Source: Acetobacter okinawensis JCM 25146
GTDB taxonomy: Bacteria; Pseudomonadota; Alphaproteobacteria; Acetobacterales; Acetobacteraceae
Assembly: GCF_000613865.1 (NCBI RefSeq)
Contig: NZ_BAJU01000019.1
Location: forward strand, 1-48,812
Direction of reading: 5' to 3'
DNA length: 48,812 nt
Shown: positions 1-9,706 of the stretch, piece after piece
How the letters are laid out: every line of letters begins with the position of its first letter
Position numbering within the stretch: the first letter of the stretch is position 1
Notes under the pieces: model-generated
Database searches by the model: none
The model's input: only the letters and a program-made list of their open reading frames with translations
What the model was told of the DNA's origin: nothing
Translations under genes and position numbers: made by a program

Positions 1-132
1 GGAAATCAGACCCCATATGCCCAGCACGTGCAGTAAAAGAACAACAATAAAAGCGCCAGCTACAACAGCCGTACCGACCTCCAGATCATACCGCTGAGCT
101 TTCTTCCCTTGCTGTTCAGGCTCATTTGTCAT
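1..132 (-). CDS. Membrane protein, N-terminal fragment (runs off window)
   Basis: An open frame starts at the ATG at 132 and stays open for 44 codons to the window edge. The first 15 residues are polar and charged (MTNEPEQQGKKAQRYD). One hydrophobic stretch follows (VGTAVVAGAFIVVLLLHVLG), which reads as a membrane segment with a cytoplasmic N-terminus. A purine-rich AAGAAGAA lies just upstream of the start. It is the next gene after aspA on the same strand, about 150 bases downstream. I do not recognise the family from this fragment; a small membrane protein or a transporter N-terminus are both possible. Confidence 0.5.
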   Translation of the reverse strand, partial: MTNEPEQQGKKAQRYDLEVGTAVVAGAFIVVLLLHVLGIWGLIS

Positions 133-279
133 GTCAGTTCTTCTTTATCATAACCAGCCACAAGCATCTTCTGCCTCTTCGATATCTTAAACAAATGCCC
201 AGCAATCTTGTGCAAAGGCATGGAAAATTCTGTAAAAAAGAAAATTCACGCACAGAGCATAGCGGGCACGCAGCTCTAT

Positions 280-1725
280 TCACGCTTGAATCCGACATGG
301 TGCGGCCAGAAAAGCCGCATCCATCCCTTTTTGCATGTCTTTTTGTGTAAGAATTTTTTCTTCCAGAAGAATCTGAGAAACAGTTTTCCCCTCCTCCAGA
401 GCCTGTTTTGCAATACGAGAGCATAGATCATACCCTAACGTAGGCAAAAATCCTGTTAAAATTCCTGTACTATTATGAAGGTTTGTTAAACAGTTTTCTT
501 TATTGGCTTTAATCCCAGAAACACATTTCTGGTTTAAAATCTGCATTGCATTTTTCAGATATTCTATCCCATTAAACAGACAGTGGCAGATAGCGGGTTC
601 AAACGCATTCAACTGCAACTGCCCGCCTTCAGCACACAACGCAATGGTCGTGTCATACCCGACAACCATATAGGCAACCTGATTAACCATTTCTGGAATA
701 ACCGGATTAACCTTACCGGGCATAATGGAAGAACCGGCCTGTACTGAAGGCAAAGATATCTCGCTTAACCCCGCCCGCGGCCCACTGGACAACAGTCTGA
801 GGTCATTACAGATTTTAGATAACTTGAGAGCTATGCTTTTAAGCATGCCAGAACAGGCAACAAACGGCCCAACATCAGATGTAGCTGCCACCAGATCCGG
901 CGCAACCTGCACCGTAAAACCACATAAACCGGAGAGCGTATGGCAGACCATTGAGCCATAGCGCGGGTCACAGTTAATACCGGTTCCAATAGCCGTTCCA
1001 CCTATATTGAGAATGGATAGGTCTTTTATCTGTTTTTCAATACCTGTAATAAATGGTTCAAGTATTCTTGCAAAAGCCAAAAACTCCTGACCCAATGTCA
1101 TGGGAACGGCATCCTGCAACTGAGTTCTGCCAATTTTTAAAACAGATTTGAATTCCTCCGCCTTCTCCACCATGCCCTCAACCAGAGCGGCGAGAGCAGT
1201 CTTGAAGTCATACAGCAGAAAACAGAGAGAAATTTTTACGGCCGATGGATAAATATCATTTGTAGACTGGGACATATTTACATCATCATTAGGATGAAGC
1301 TGCGCATAATCTCCTTTCTCATACCCAGCCAACCTCAGACCTACATTGGCGATTACTTCATTAACATTCATATTGGCGGAAGTTCCAGCACCGCCTTGCA
1401 ATACATCAATATTAAAATCGTTTTGGTATTTATCCGGATAAGAGAGTATTTCCTGACAGGCCTGTTCTATCCAGTCTGCTTTTTCCGGCGACAGAAAGCC
1501 TAAGGCGGCATTGGTTTTTGCAGCGCTCGCCTTGATCAGCAAAAATGCGCGTATGAACTCGGGGCATCGGCCAATCCCCACCCCGGTGACCGGAAAATTA
1601 TCCAGCGCACGTTGTGTATGCACGCCCCAGTTTGCGCCATGCGGCACAGCGCATGCACCAAGACTATCCTCTTCCACGCGCTGATCAGGAAGGTGTTCTG
1701 TGATAAGTTCATGGCGAGATGGCAT
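280..1725 (-). CDS. aspA: Aspartate ammonia-lyase
   Basis: Converts L-aspartate reversibly to fumarate and ammonium in the cytoplasm. The 481-residue length is normal for the aspartase/fumarase superfamily. Diagnostic motifs are visible: GTSANMN near residues 114-120, NMSQSTND near 150-157, and the superfamily signature GSSIMPGKVNP at 331-341 in the catalytic Ser loop. Fumarase C of the same fold would be the main alternative, but the overall sequence reads as AspA. The gene follows the TonB receptor after about 94 bases on the same strand and precedes a membrane protein, so it may be co-transcribed. Its base composition is visibly more AT-rich than the housekeeping genes further right, which may indicate acquisition by transfer. 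No strong ribosome binding site is seen before the ATG. Confidence 0.96.
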   Translation of the reverse strand: MPSRHELITEHLPDQRVEEDSLGACAVPHGANWGVHTQRALDNFPVTGVGIGRCPEFIRAFLLIKASAAKTNAALGFLSPEKADWIEQACQEILSYPDKYQNDFNIDVLQGGAGTSANMNVNEVIANVGLRLAGYEKGDYAQLHPNDDVNMSQSTNDIYPSAVKISLCFLLYDFKTALAALVEGMVEKAEEFKSVLKIGRTQLQDAVPMTLGQEFLAFARILEPFITGIEKQIKDLSILNIGGTAIGTGINCDPRYGSMVCHTLSGLCGFTVQVAPDLVAATSDVGPFVACSGMLKSIALKLSKICNDLRLLSSGPRAGLSEISLPSVQAGSSIMPGKVNPVIPEMVNQVAYMVVGYDTTIALCAEGGQLQLNAFEPAICHCLFNGIEYLKNAMQILNQKCVSGIKANKENCLTNLHNSTGILTGFLPTLGYDLCSRIAKQALEEGKTVSQILLEEKILTQKDMQKGMDAAFLAAPCRIQA

Positions 1726-1819
1726 GATGATTATCTTTTTAAAATATTGATTGCAAAAAATACAGTATGGGAAGAATTACCCTCCCACACCGTCATATAC
1801 TCAGGAAAATATCCACACT

Positions 1820-4278
1820 TTAGAAATCAAGTGATGTTTTGACGTAATACATTCCACCGTTAAACCCGTAAGGGGAATACGATGCATACTTGGAAAGACC
1901 CTGCTGCGTATTGGCAATGGAACTTGGCACGCGGGTTGGGTATTTATTCCCCAGATTATTGGCCCCTACCCCAATGCTCCAATGCGGCATGACCTTGTAG
2001 TTAATTTCCATATTGGTAATAAAACCGGGGTTTTGCGTAAAGGGTACCGCACCAGCCCCCGTTGGAGCTGCCATGTAAATGATAGAGCCGTAACGCATTT
2101 CCTGCACAAAAACAGACCATTTCCCCATTTCCCAATTCACGCTTATCTGTTCGCGGTTTTTGGGAGCGGAGTGCAGGACCATCATCTTGGTGTATTCGTT
2201 AACAAGACTGTCCTGAGCCGAACGAATTTCATTATCCGAGAAGTTAACACCCAGCGCAAAGCGGAACTTACCCATGTTTTTAGTATGCAAGGTGTAATCC
2301 GCACTCAGATCCCCACCAAATGTCTGGGTATTATAAAGATTGGCATAATAGGAAATAGACGTAGCCGTAGAGAGATTCGCGGCATCCAGAAGCGCTTTAA
2401 GTGCCGTATCATTCGGGTCAACAGAAAAAGACTTTGTGCTGCCCATGCGGCCATTAATGGCAATGTAATACAGATTTCCAGTCACATGAAAATCATCTAC
2501 AGGTGTTGCATCAATACCGATGGAATAGCTCCGCGAGTATTCACCTGACATTTTGCCTGCACCAAAATACTTGGCCACGTCACTGCTTGATGGCACCTGA
2601 TCGACCGTGTAACCCGGGTAAGGCGCAGAGTAGAAGTAAGACAGCGCACCCAGAGTTGGCGGACGATACCCAGTATTGATGTTGGCCCGAACAGCCCAGC
2701 GCTTGTTAAAGTTGTAGCGCGTGCCAACAGACCCGGTTTCTACCGTGGCCATGTTGCTATAACTGGCAACACGCCCCCCCAGTGTCCACTCCCACTTTTT
2801 GGTTACGTAAAAATCCAGGTTGATATTGCCTTCGTAAATATCGCGGCTTTGATGTGTCGCTGACATGGGCACGTTACCGGGATGATCGGTCGCACCAAGC
2901 CCTGACCAAGATGCCTCCTCCCCTTCCGTCATCTGGAACGTATCATGCCGATATTCTGCGCCAAAACGCAGGTTGATCGGCCTTGGTGCCCAACTGGGAC
3001 GGAACGAGCGGGACCCACGCAGGCCCGCTGTCATTTCGGATGAAATGGAAGCCCCATCCTCAAACGATGTTTGAGTGCTATCGGGGTAGGACACGTTTTC
3101 AGAATCCATGGTACGATAGTTCTGCTTGTCCCGCGCGTAGGTTATGTACGCATCCCATGCAAAACCAAATTTGCGGGCCTTGATCCCGTTGTCAGTCTCA
3201 AAATCATACTGGTCCATGCCAATATACGGCTGATTACCATCGGGGTACAAATTAGTGTTGGTCCACGAGCTGGTCGCTGAGCGGTAAGTTTCCGCCACAT
3301 TGGAGCGACGGTGCGAAAATGTGGACGTGCTGTAAAAATTATAATCACTGATCAGCGGTACAGACATGTTTTCGCTAATCGTTTCCAGCGTAGATTTTGG
3401 AGTACCCAGACCACGCTGAATATCACGATCGGCTGTCTCATTCCGGCCGTCGTTAAAAAGAGTTCCGTAAAAATCACCGCCACGCGTTGTCGGCTGCTGG
3501 TGCGTTACCTGAGCCGCAAGGTCCAGATACCCGCCATTATGCCCAAGGGCCATGCCATAATCTGCCGATCCATCCAGCCCCTGGCCATCGCCTGCATAAT
3601 AACCACTATTTTTAAAGTTAATGCTGCCACCATGCGTATTGTGCTTGAGCACAATGTTTACAGCCCCTGCAATGGCGTCCTGCCCATACAGGGCCGATGC
3701 CCCTTCCGTGACCACTTCAATATGATCGATGGCAGAAATGGGAATAAGCGAAATGTCACTTGGCTCACTCCCCCAGTTGGTGCCTGAGTTGGAGTTGAAG
3801 TTGGCACCAATATGCCGCCTGTGCCCGTTAACCAGAATAAGCGTATCATCCGGGGACTGCCCGCGCAGCTGCATGGTCTGCACAAAGGAGCTTGCACCAC
3901 CACCGGGCAATGCGGCCGTAGTAATGGCCGGATTAGCCTGTGCAAGGGCGGAAAGAACACTGGTCTGACCGGTTTTCAGCAGTTCGGCCCCGGTTACAAT
4001 TGTAACCTGAGTAGTGCTGTGCCGTGGAGTTGAGGGCGTAAACACTGAATTGACGGAATGCCCACCCACATCAATCGATTCCGATGATGCTATAAGAGCC
4101 GCATTTTTTTGCGTGCTGCTATTTTCGTCTTGGAAACAAGAACTGTTTTTGTAGCGCTCTTACCTGTTCCTGTGGATGCAGATGCCGGATGAGCAGCAAA
4201 CACCTGCTTTGCCGGGATCAGGGCGCCCAAAGCAACACCTGCGACAAGGGAGAGTTGGAATCTGGAAAATTTAGCCAT
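1820..4278 (-). CDS. TonB-dependent outer-membrane receptor, frameshifted as read
   Basis: An outer-membrane gated channel that imports a ligand using TonB energy. The ATG at 4278 follows AAAGGTGA and opens a 62-codon frame with a signal peptide (VAGVALGALIPAKQVFA). That frame stops at 4090 just after an A7 run (T7 on the plus strand, 4104-4110). One added A joins it to the 749-codon frame that runs to 1820, whose first residues are GGHSVNSVFTPSTPRHSTT. The second part holds the plug (TIVTGAELLKTGQTSVLSAL; LRGQSPDDTLILVNGHRRH) and the 22-strand barrel region, and ends in the terminal Phe typical of outer-membrane proteins. It lies between an MFS transporter and aspA on one strand. The substrate is unknown. 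The break is probably a base-calling error, with phase variation as the alternative. Confidence 0.9.
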
Positions 4279-4513
4279 CGCATCACCTTTAAAAGCCGGT
4301 CAGGCCCGCATCATTTCATTATCGTTATGATACGTTTCCGTGATGTTTTGGCGTCATACTGATTATTGATATATCGCTTACTCTAGCAGGGTCCGTTTTT
4401 ATATTTTTGAAAAACAAGTCTGTTATAAAAGAAAAAAGTCCATGCCCAGAAAGCATGAACTTTTCCTATCTGGGTAGGCATCACCCATATAAATCTGATA
4501 ATCCTCGCATCTG

Positions 4514-5809
4514 TCATTCCATGCAGATCGACTGGCGAACAGTTATCAGGGAGATACATGCGGCCACAAGTAGGGAAATGGCACATGCATACCATGCAGC
4601 ATTAAAACTCCCTGTGTAGGAAACAACATATCCTGTTACAATGGGCGCTGTCAGGCCAATAGCATTGCTGCATGTCAGGGTAACACCTGTTACCGATCCT
4701 ATTTTACTCCCGTCTTCCAGCATGTCTGCAAGCATGGCCGTATTGGCTCCATTGGCGGCTATAAGGCAGCAAAGAGAAAGAGACAGGACAACAAGAATCG
4801 GAAATTCTTTGTGAAAAAAAGGTAATATACCAATAACAGAACTTCCAACAATGCATACCGCAACAATATACCGCCGATGGCTAGGGGTCGCATTGGTTCT
4901 GAAAACCGCTCCCTCCAGAACACGCCCCAGAATAATGGCACCCACGGCCCCCAGCACATAACACCCAGCCGTACCACTGCCCGAATGCAGCACATCTATG
5001 TGCAATTCATGCATAAGGTACACAGGAACCCATGACATAAGCAGAAAATTGAGAAAGTTTTGTGTACACTGGACCGAAAGGATACCGCAGAACGTACGGG
5101 ATTTGAAAAGTGACAGAACCTGCGGAATGGAAATTGGTCGTGGTGCCGCCTTTTCTGCCCCGACCTTGTCCCGATAGATAAGCCACCATGCCATTGACCA
5201 GACAAAGCCGATCATACCCAGAAATATAAACTCGTACCGCCACCCCATTTTGGTAATCAGATACGCCCCCGCCAGAGTACCACTGGCAAGCCCTAGCTGC
5301 ATTCCGGTTAAGAGAATGGTCATAACCGTGCCACGCTCTTTGCTCTGCGCCCAACCACGTACAATAGTAGCACCCACACCAAACGTTGGGGCTTCCCCCA
5401 CACCCAGCAGCATACGCGTTGCAATAAATTGTGAAATATTCTGCGCCATTCCTCCTAGCATCATAGCGCCAGACCAGACCGAAACAGCCAAAGAGCCCAC
5501 CAGCCTGGCCCCCACAATATCAAGCATGATGGTTGATGGCAGATTAAGCAGAAAATAAGACCATAAAAAGCTGGATGACACCCACCCCATCTGCACGGAA
5601 GACAAGGAAAACTCCCGCCCCAGATCCGGCAGTGAAATGGAAAGGGCTGCCCGATCACCATAGCTGATGACATACATAAGAAAGATCATGAAGAAGAAGA
5701 CGTAACGAGATGTCTGCCTGCCCTGCCCCTGCACGCCCTCCCCCTTGTCGCTGGGAGCAAAAGACGACAGGGCAGCAGGGTGATGATTCTGTTTTTTGTA
5801 TGCTGACAT
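4514..5809 (-). CDS. MFS transporter, anion:cation symporter type
   Basis: A 431-residue inner-membrane carrier with about twelve hydrophobic segments. After a polar N-terminus, the first helix carries the motif RYVFFFMIFLMYVISYGDRA, followed by the SISLPDLGREFSLSSVQMGW loop typical of the ACS family (hexuronate, glucarate and galactonate carriers). The motif VGEAPTFGVGATIVRGW in the central region also fits that family. The substrate is therefore likely an organic or sugar acid, but this is inference. It sits 76 bases after the EamA gene and before the TonB receptor on the same strand, which suggests inner- and outer-membrane steps for a shared or related nutrient. The frame is intact. Confidence 0.92.
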   Translation of the reverse strand: MSAYKKQNHHPAALSSFAPSDKGEGVQGQGRQTSRYVFFFMIFLMYVISYGDRAALSISLPDLGREFSLSSVQMGWVSSSFLWSYFLLNLPSTIMLDIVGARLVGSLAVSVWSGAMMLGGMAQNISQFIATRMLLGVGEAPTFGVGATIVRGWAQSKERGTVMTILLTGMQLGLASGTLAGAYLITKMGWRYEFIFLGMIGFVWSMAWWLIYRDKVGAEKAAPRPISIPQVLSLFKSRTFCGILSVQCTQNFLNFLLMSWVPVYLMHELHIDVLHSGSGTAGCYVLGAVGAIILGRVLEGAVFRTNATPSHRRYIVAVCIVGSSVIGILPFFHKEFPILVVLSLSLCCLIAANGANTAMLADMLEDGSKIGSVTGVTLTCSNAIGLTAPIVTGYVVSYTGSFNAAWYACAISLLVAACISLITVRQSICME

Positions 5810-5885
5810 TTTACAAACACCTGTGTGTTATCTGCCTCATGATGCAGAAAAAGAATTTTCAATGGCGTGCAAAAACGCTTTGTAT

Positions 5886-6770
5886 TCAAGCTTGTTTTTT
5901 AGGGGCGTTTTTTTCATGCCGCAGCATCCACAGGCCTGAACCAATAATCAGGAATCCACCGGCAAACATCGCTATACCGGGCACTTCCCTAAACCCGAGC
6001 CACCCGATCAACCCCGCCCAGATCAGGCCCGAATAGGTAAATGGACCAATGGCCGACACCTGCGCCGATGCAAACGCCTCGGTCTGTAAAACCTGTGCAA
6101 TACCGGCAAAAGCACCAATCGCCACCAGAGCAAACACTTCGGGCAAGGTCGGTTGTTGCCAGACAAATGGTAGAGCTACAGCCGTAGAGACCGTCATAAG
6201 AATTGCCTGCCACATGGCAATGGTCGTGCTTTTTTCTGTTGTGGAAAGCTGCCTTATCTGCATTGTCGTCAACGCACCAACGCCACCTTGCGCAAGGGCT
6301 ATACCATAGGCCCAAGTAGGCACATGCACCGCACCGCCATGCAGCAGCCCCTTGCCTGCACCAACGACCACCACCCCTACGAACCCGATGGCCACGGCAA
6401 TCCATCTTTGCAAAGATGGCTGTTCGTTCATGAAGGGAATGGAAAGCAGGATTAAAAACAGAGGCTGTGTGTAAGACAGAACCTGCTGCTCGGCCAAAGG
6501 CAGATGGGTGACGGCAACAACAGTCATGACCATGCTGATAAGCCCCACAACCGAGCGCAGCACATGCCCGGAAAAGTGGTGCGTTTTCAGCACTATTCCC
6601 TTACGCGATGCAATGAGCACAACAAATGGCAGGGAAAAGAGATTTCTGAAAAAAACAATTTCCAGAACAGAAAGTGAAGACCCTGTGAGCTTTTGCAGGG
6701 CATTGAGCATAGCCGTAAACAGGGTTGCCAGCGACAGCAGATAAGCGCCACGAACAAGGTTATGCTTCAT
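5886..6770 (-). CDS. EamA/DMT-family transporter
   Basis: A 294-residue protein with ten predicted hydrophobic helices and two internal EamA repeats, typical of drug/metabolite exporters. The second repeat begins near residue 150 (TWAYGIALAQGGVGALTTMQIRQLS) and contains FTYSGLIWAGLIGWLGFREVPG near its end, the usual last-helices motif. The C-terminus is short and lysine-rich (HEKNAPKKQA). The family exports amino acids or other small metabolites, but the substrate cannot be read from sequence. It lies 133 bases after pxpA and 76 bases before the MFS gene on the same strand, so it is likely part of the same transcription unit. Confidence 0.93.
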   Translation of the reverse strand: MKHNLVRGAYLLSLATLFTAMLNALQKLTGSSLSVLEIVFFRNLFSLPFVVLIASRKGIVLKTHHFSGHVLRSVVGLISMVMTVVAVTHLPLAEQQVLSYTQPLFLILLSIPFMNEQPSLQRWIAVAIGFVGVVVVGAGKGLLHGGAVHVPTWAYGIALAQGGVGALTTMQIRQLSTTEKSTTIAMWQAILMTVSTAVALPFVWQQPTLPEVFALVAIGAFAGIAQVLQTEAFASAQVSAIGPFTYSGLIWAGLIGWLGFREVPGIAMFAGGFLIIGSGLWMLRHEKNAPKKQA

Positions 6771-6903
6771 ATTTGTGTCGCCCTCATTCCATATTCCACA
6801 ACTACCGCCTGCCGTTTTATTTTACTCCAGATATTATTCCGGTATCAAAATATTATGCTTGCAGTATTAGATTTCAAGCCTTGCACCAAACCTGCGCGGC
6901 CAA

Positions 6904-7659
6904 TCAGTCCGGGCGCAGGATTTTCCCGCCAGCCTCCATAATTTGTGACGCAATAGTCCGCGCCAGAACATCTGACCCCGGCGTGTCACTATGGAGGAGA
7001 ATGGAGCGCGTCTTTATTGGCAGCGCTGTTCCATCCTGCGTAATGACGCCACCTTGTTTGAGAAAATAACCAATTCGTTCACGCATTAATTCTGGTGCGT
7101 GAATAACCGCGCCGGGTTGCCCCCGTGGCACCAGAGTTCCATCTGCCCGGTAAGCCCTGTCTGCCAAAAAGAGGTGCCTGACCCGCAGGCCCGCTTTTTG
7201 CGCTGCTTTTTCTATCGGATGTCCCGCCATGCAGAGCATGACAAGGCTGGAATCAAGCCCCGCGATAACCCGCGCCAGCCTGTCTGCCAGGTCCTGATCA
7301 CTATTAGCCATGGTACCAAAGGCGGCATGGTAGCTTACATGCTCAACACGCACACCATGGCGGGTGGCAATACCTTTTAATGCACCAATCTGGTAGGCCA
7401 GCATGGCTTCCATTTCTTCAGCACTGACCGCCATATCCCGCCGCCCAAACCCCATTAGGTCAGGCAGACCGGGGTGAGCACCAATAGCAACATTATGTGC
7501 TTTGGCCGCACGTACCATCCGGTCCATAATCAGGTGATCACCCGCATGGTAGCCACAGGCAATATTGGCGGAGGAGATCAACGGCATCAGCGCATCGTCA
7601 TCCGCAATACGCCACCGGCCAAAACCTTCACCAATGTCAGCATTCAAATCAATTTTCAT
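6904..7659 (-). CDS. pxpA: 5-oxoprolinase subunit A, LamB/YcsF family
   Basis: In E. coli and Bacillus, PxpA acts with PxpB and PxpC in ATP-dependent opening of 5-oxoproline to glutamate. The 251-residue length is normal. The N-terminus MKIDLNADIGEGFG is the hallmark of the LamB/YcsF family, followed by SSANIACGYHAGDH (about 30-42) and VAIGAHPGLPDLMGFGRRDM (about 57-76), which hold the conserved His and Asp residues. PRGQPGAVIH near 199-208 is also typical. The start ATG overlaps the pxpC stop as ATGA (7656-7659), so translation is probably coupled. Because a biotin carboxylase and carriers are divergently encoded next door, the exact substrate here could differ from 5-oxoproline. Confidence 0.95.
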   Translation of the reverse strand: MKIDLNADIGEGFGRWRIADDDALMPLISSANIACGYHAGDHLIMDRMVRAAKAHNVAIGAHPGLPDLMGFGRRDMAVSAEEMEAMLAYQIGALKGIATRHGVRVEHVSYHAAFGTMANSDQDLADRLARVIAGLDSSLVMLCMAGHPIEKAAQKAGLRVRHLFLADRAYRADGTLVPRGQPGAVIHAPELMRERIGYFLKQGGVITQDGTALPIKTRSILLHSDTPGSDVLARTIASQIMEAGGKILRPD

Positions 7660-8663
7660 GCTTGTTTTCCGGCCTGCCCGGCTCCTCTCCGGCTAAAGGA
7701 TTTTCTGTAAAGCTCTATGTTTTTCCGTGCGTTCTTCAGATATTCTTGGACATTTTCCGCAGCAGCCAGACCTTGTGCATGCGTGCAGAGTTGCAGCCGG
7801 ACAAAACTCCCTATACGGGCCTGCGCCAGACGCCACAGATCTGCCTCGATCACTGTGGCAATCCGTGGGTAGCCCCCAGCGGTATTGGCGTCCGCCATCT
7901 GAATGATTGGCTCGCCCGATGGAGGCACCTGAATGATCCCGGGCACAACCCCATAGGAGCGCAATTCCACCGGCTCCCTCATCCGCAGAGTGCCCCCCTT
8001 GAGCCTGTAGCCCACACGGTCACTCTGCGCGGTAATCTGCCAGCCGATTGCGCCAAATTCCTTAAGGGAATCCCCAGCAAACAACATATAATCTGTTGCA
8101 GGGATAACCCTGAGAACGACAGTTTTTTCGTCTGTACCTTCTGCCTTCAATGCAAGTGCCTGAGCCGGGGGCACAAGCCCCACTTCGTCCACACAATAAG
8201 GATTGCAAAGTGGCAACTCATCACCTTTCTGTAACGGGCGACCTTGCCAGCCACCAAACCCACCCCGGAGCTGCGTGCTACGCGATGCAAGAACGACGGG
8301 AACGTCCAGACCACCTGCAATGCACAAATACATCCGTGCACCAGCAACCGGCCGCTCGATACGCAGAACGTCCCCTTGGCAGGCACAAAGCGCAAACCAT
8401 GGCAGAACGGGTTTGCCGTCCAATGTTATGGAAGCATGACCACCAGTGACGGAAAAACCTGTTTGGCTGCCAAATCTTACAGAGAACGGGAATGTCTGAA
8501 TTTCAATACAGGCGGCCTCTGCCGGGTTATTGAGCAGCATATTCCCGCATTGCAGGGCAAGCCTGTCCATAACACCAGACGTGCTGACCCCAAGGTGGCG
8601 GTAGCCCAGACGCCCGGCATCCTGCACGCTATTCAGCATGCCTGTTTCCAAAATCCGGATCAC
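7656..8663 (-). CDS. pxpC: 5-oxoprolinase subunit C, carboxyltransferase-like (AHS2/KipA)
   Basis: 335 residues, the normal size for the AHS2/KipA family. Members form the second half of the carboxyltransferase domain in urea carboxylase and a subunit of ATP-dependent 5-oxoprolinase. Visible family marks are MIRILETGMLNSVQDAGRLGY at the N-terminus, AEAACIEIQ near 48-56, ITAQSDRVGYRLKG near 211-224, and SYGVVPGIIQVPPSGEPII near 237-255. It overlaps both neighbours by four bases (pxpB upstream, pxpA downstream), which indicates tight translational coupling. The frame is intact. Confidence 0.93.
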   Translation of the reverse strand: MIRILETGMLNSVQDAGRLGYRHLGVSTSGVMDRLALQCGNMLLNNPAEAACIEIQTFPFSVRFGSQTGFSVTGGHASITLDGKPVLPWFALCACQGDVLRIERPVAGARMYLCIAGGLDVPVVLASRSTQLRGGFGGWQGRPLQKGDELPLCNPYCVDEVGLVPPAQALALKAEGTDEKTVVLRVIPATDYMLFAGDSLKEFGAIGWQITAQSDRVGYRLKGGTLRMREPVELRSYGVVPGIIQVPPSGEPIIQMADANTAGGYPRIATVIEADLWRLAQARIGSFVRLQLCTHAQGLAAAENVQEYLKNARKNIELYRKSFSRRGAGQAGKQA

Positions 8664-9420
8664 AACTCTATACTTTCAGCATGGAACCGGAGCGTATCAC
8701 CCACGGCAAACAGGGCCGGTGGCTGCCGCGTGGGGTCAAACATCACCAGATCCGTAAACCCTATGGAATTCCAGCCATTTGGGCCTGTAAGGGCAGAGAT
8801 ACCCGCTTGCGGACCGCCTATGGTAACCGTTCCTGCCAGCATTTTGAGCGATGGCGTTGTCTTGCGCGGTGTGGCAAGCCTTGGGTCCAGCCCGTGCAGG
8901 TAGCCAAACCCGGGCACACTGCCTACAGCGCAGACCGTATAAACAGGGGCCTGATGGAGCGCGATAACCTCGTGCGGGGATAAGCCTGTATGCAGGGCAA
9001 CACTCGCCAGATCATGCCCCAGTTCCCCGCCGTAGCGGACACCAATGTCAAACTGACGCCCTTTGATGTGCTTTTCCGGCAGATGATCCCACGCACGGCG
9101 CAGATCCGCTGCCACCTCATCCGGGCATTCAGGCGGGGTGGAAAATATGAGCATGAGGTTGGTAACACCCGGCATGACCTCAGCCACATCCGCACGCATG
9201 GAGCCACGTCCATAAGCGCCCATATCCGCCGCTGGCATGCCAGAGTGAACTCCCCCGGAGCCTCAAAAAGCATGGCGCTGGTGCCAATCATGCTAATCGC
9301 AGGCGCACCGTCAACCACAGCCGTTACAGAGGCAATGCGCTCCCCGCACTCAACCACAACAACGGCTCCAGTGCACCCAGCCTGCCCTACAAACGGGCAG
9401 GCGGCATACGCATGCGGCAT
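8660..9420 (-). CDS. pxpB: 5-oxoprolinase subunit B (AHS1/KipI), frameshifted as read
   Basis: AHS1/KipI family partner of PxpC. The N-terminal part lies in one frame (SMIGTSAMLFEAPGEF, then LACQRRIWALMDV) and the rest in another (DVAEVMPGVTNLMLIF, QFDIGVRYGGELGHDL, GSVPGFGYLHGLDPRLATPR, IGGPQAGISALTGPNGW). Adding one base to the CC at 9204-9205 joins them and gives the same spacing between the RIW and PG motifs as remembered E. coli PxpB (18 residues). The start is uncertain: 9420 gives an extra ~43 residues, while the ATG at 9291 begins at the conserved region; neither has a clear ribosome binding site. It is the first gene of the minus-strand block and lies opposite a divergent operon. The break is probably a base-calling error. 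Confidence 0.88.
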
Positions 9421-9466
9421 GATGTAAAGAACGTGTCACCAGAAGCTTTCCCGGACCTGATTGTCT

Positions 9467-9487
9467 ATATCGTGTTCGCAACGATAT
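9467..9487. promoter_or_regulatory. Perfect inverted repeat between divergent operons (operator candidate)
   Basis: The arms ATATCGT and ACGATAT are exact inverted complements around a 7-base spacer. The site lies in the roughly 286-base region between pxpB (minus) and the dehydrogenase operon (plus), near the pxpB start. This is the expected location and form for a dimeric repressor or activator site governing one or both operons. No regulator gene lies directly beside it; the nearest is the LysR gene at 14349. I saw no convincing -35/-10 pair in the rest of the region. Confidence 0.45.
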
Positions 9488-9706
9488 GACCGTGGGGCCT
9501 GCCTCCGCCAACATTATATGAATGTAAGGGCATACAATAATCTTATGACCCGGCCACTCAGCCGCAGGCATTGAATCTTCTTATGACGCAAGACCAAACG
9601 CATCTTGGTCAAGCAAACATTTCATCTCTAATCTGAAACAAATAAAGGAATATCGCCCATAATCTCAACACGGTGCGATAACACATTTATCGGGGTATCT
9701 CGCAGC

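Noticed and set aside
4310..4332. Fur-like box upstream of the first TonB receptor
   Set aside because: ATTATC and TTATGAT halves are present, but the match to the Fur consensus is poor and the spacing is off.
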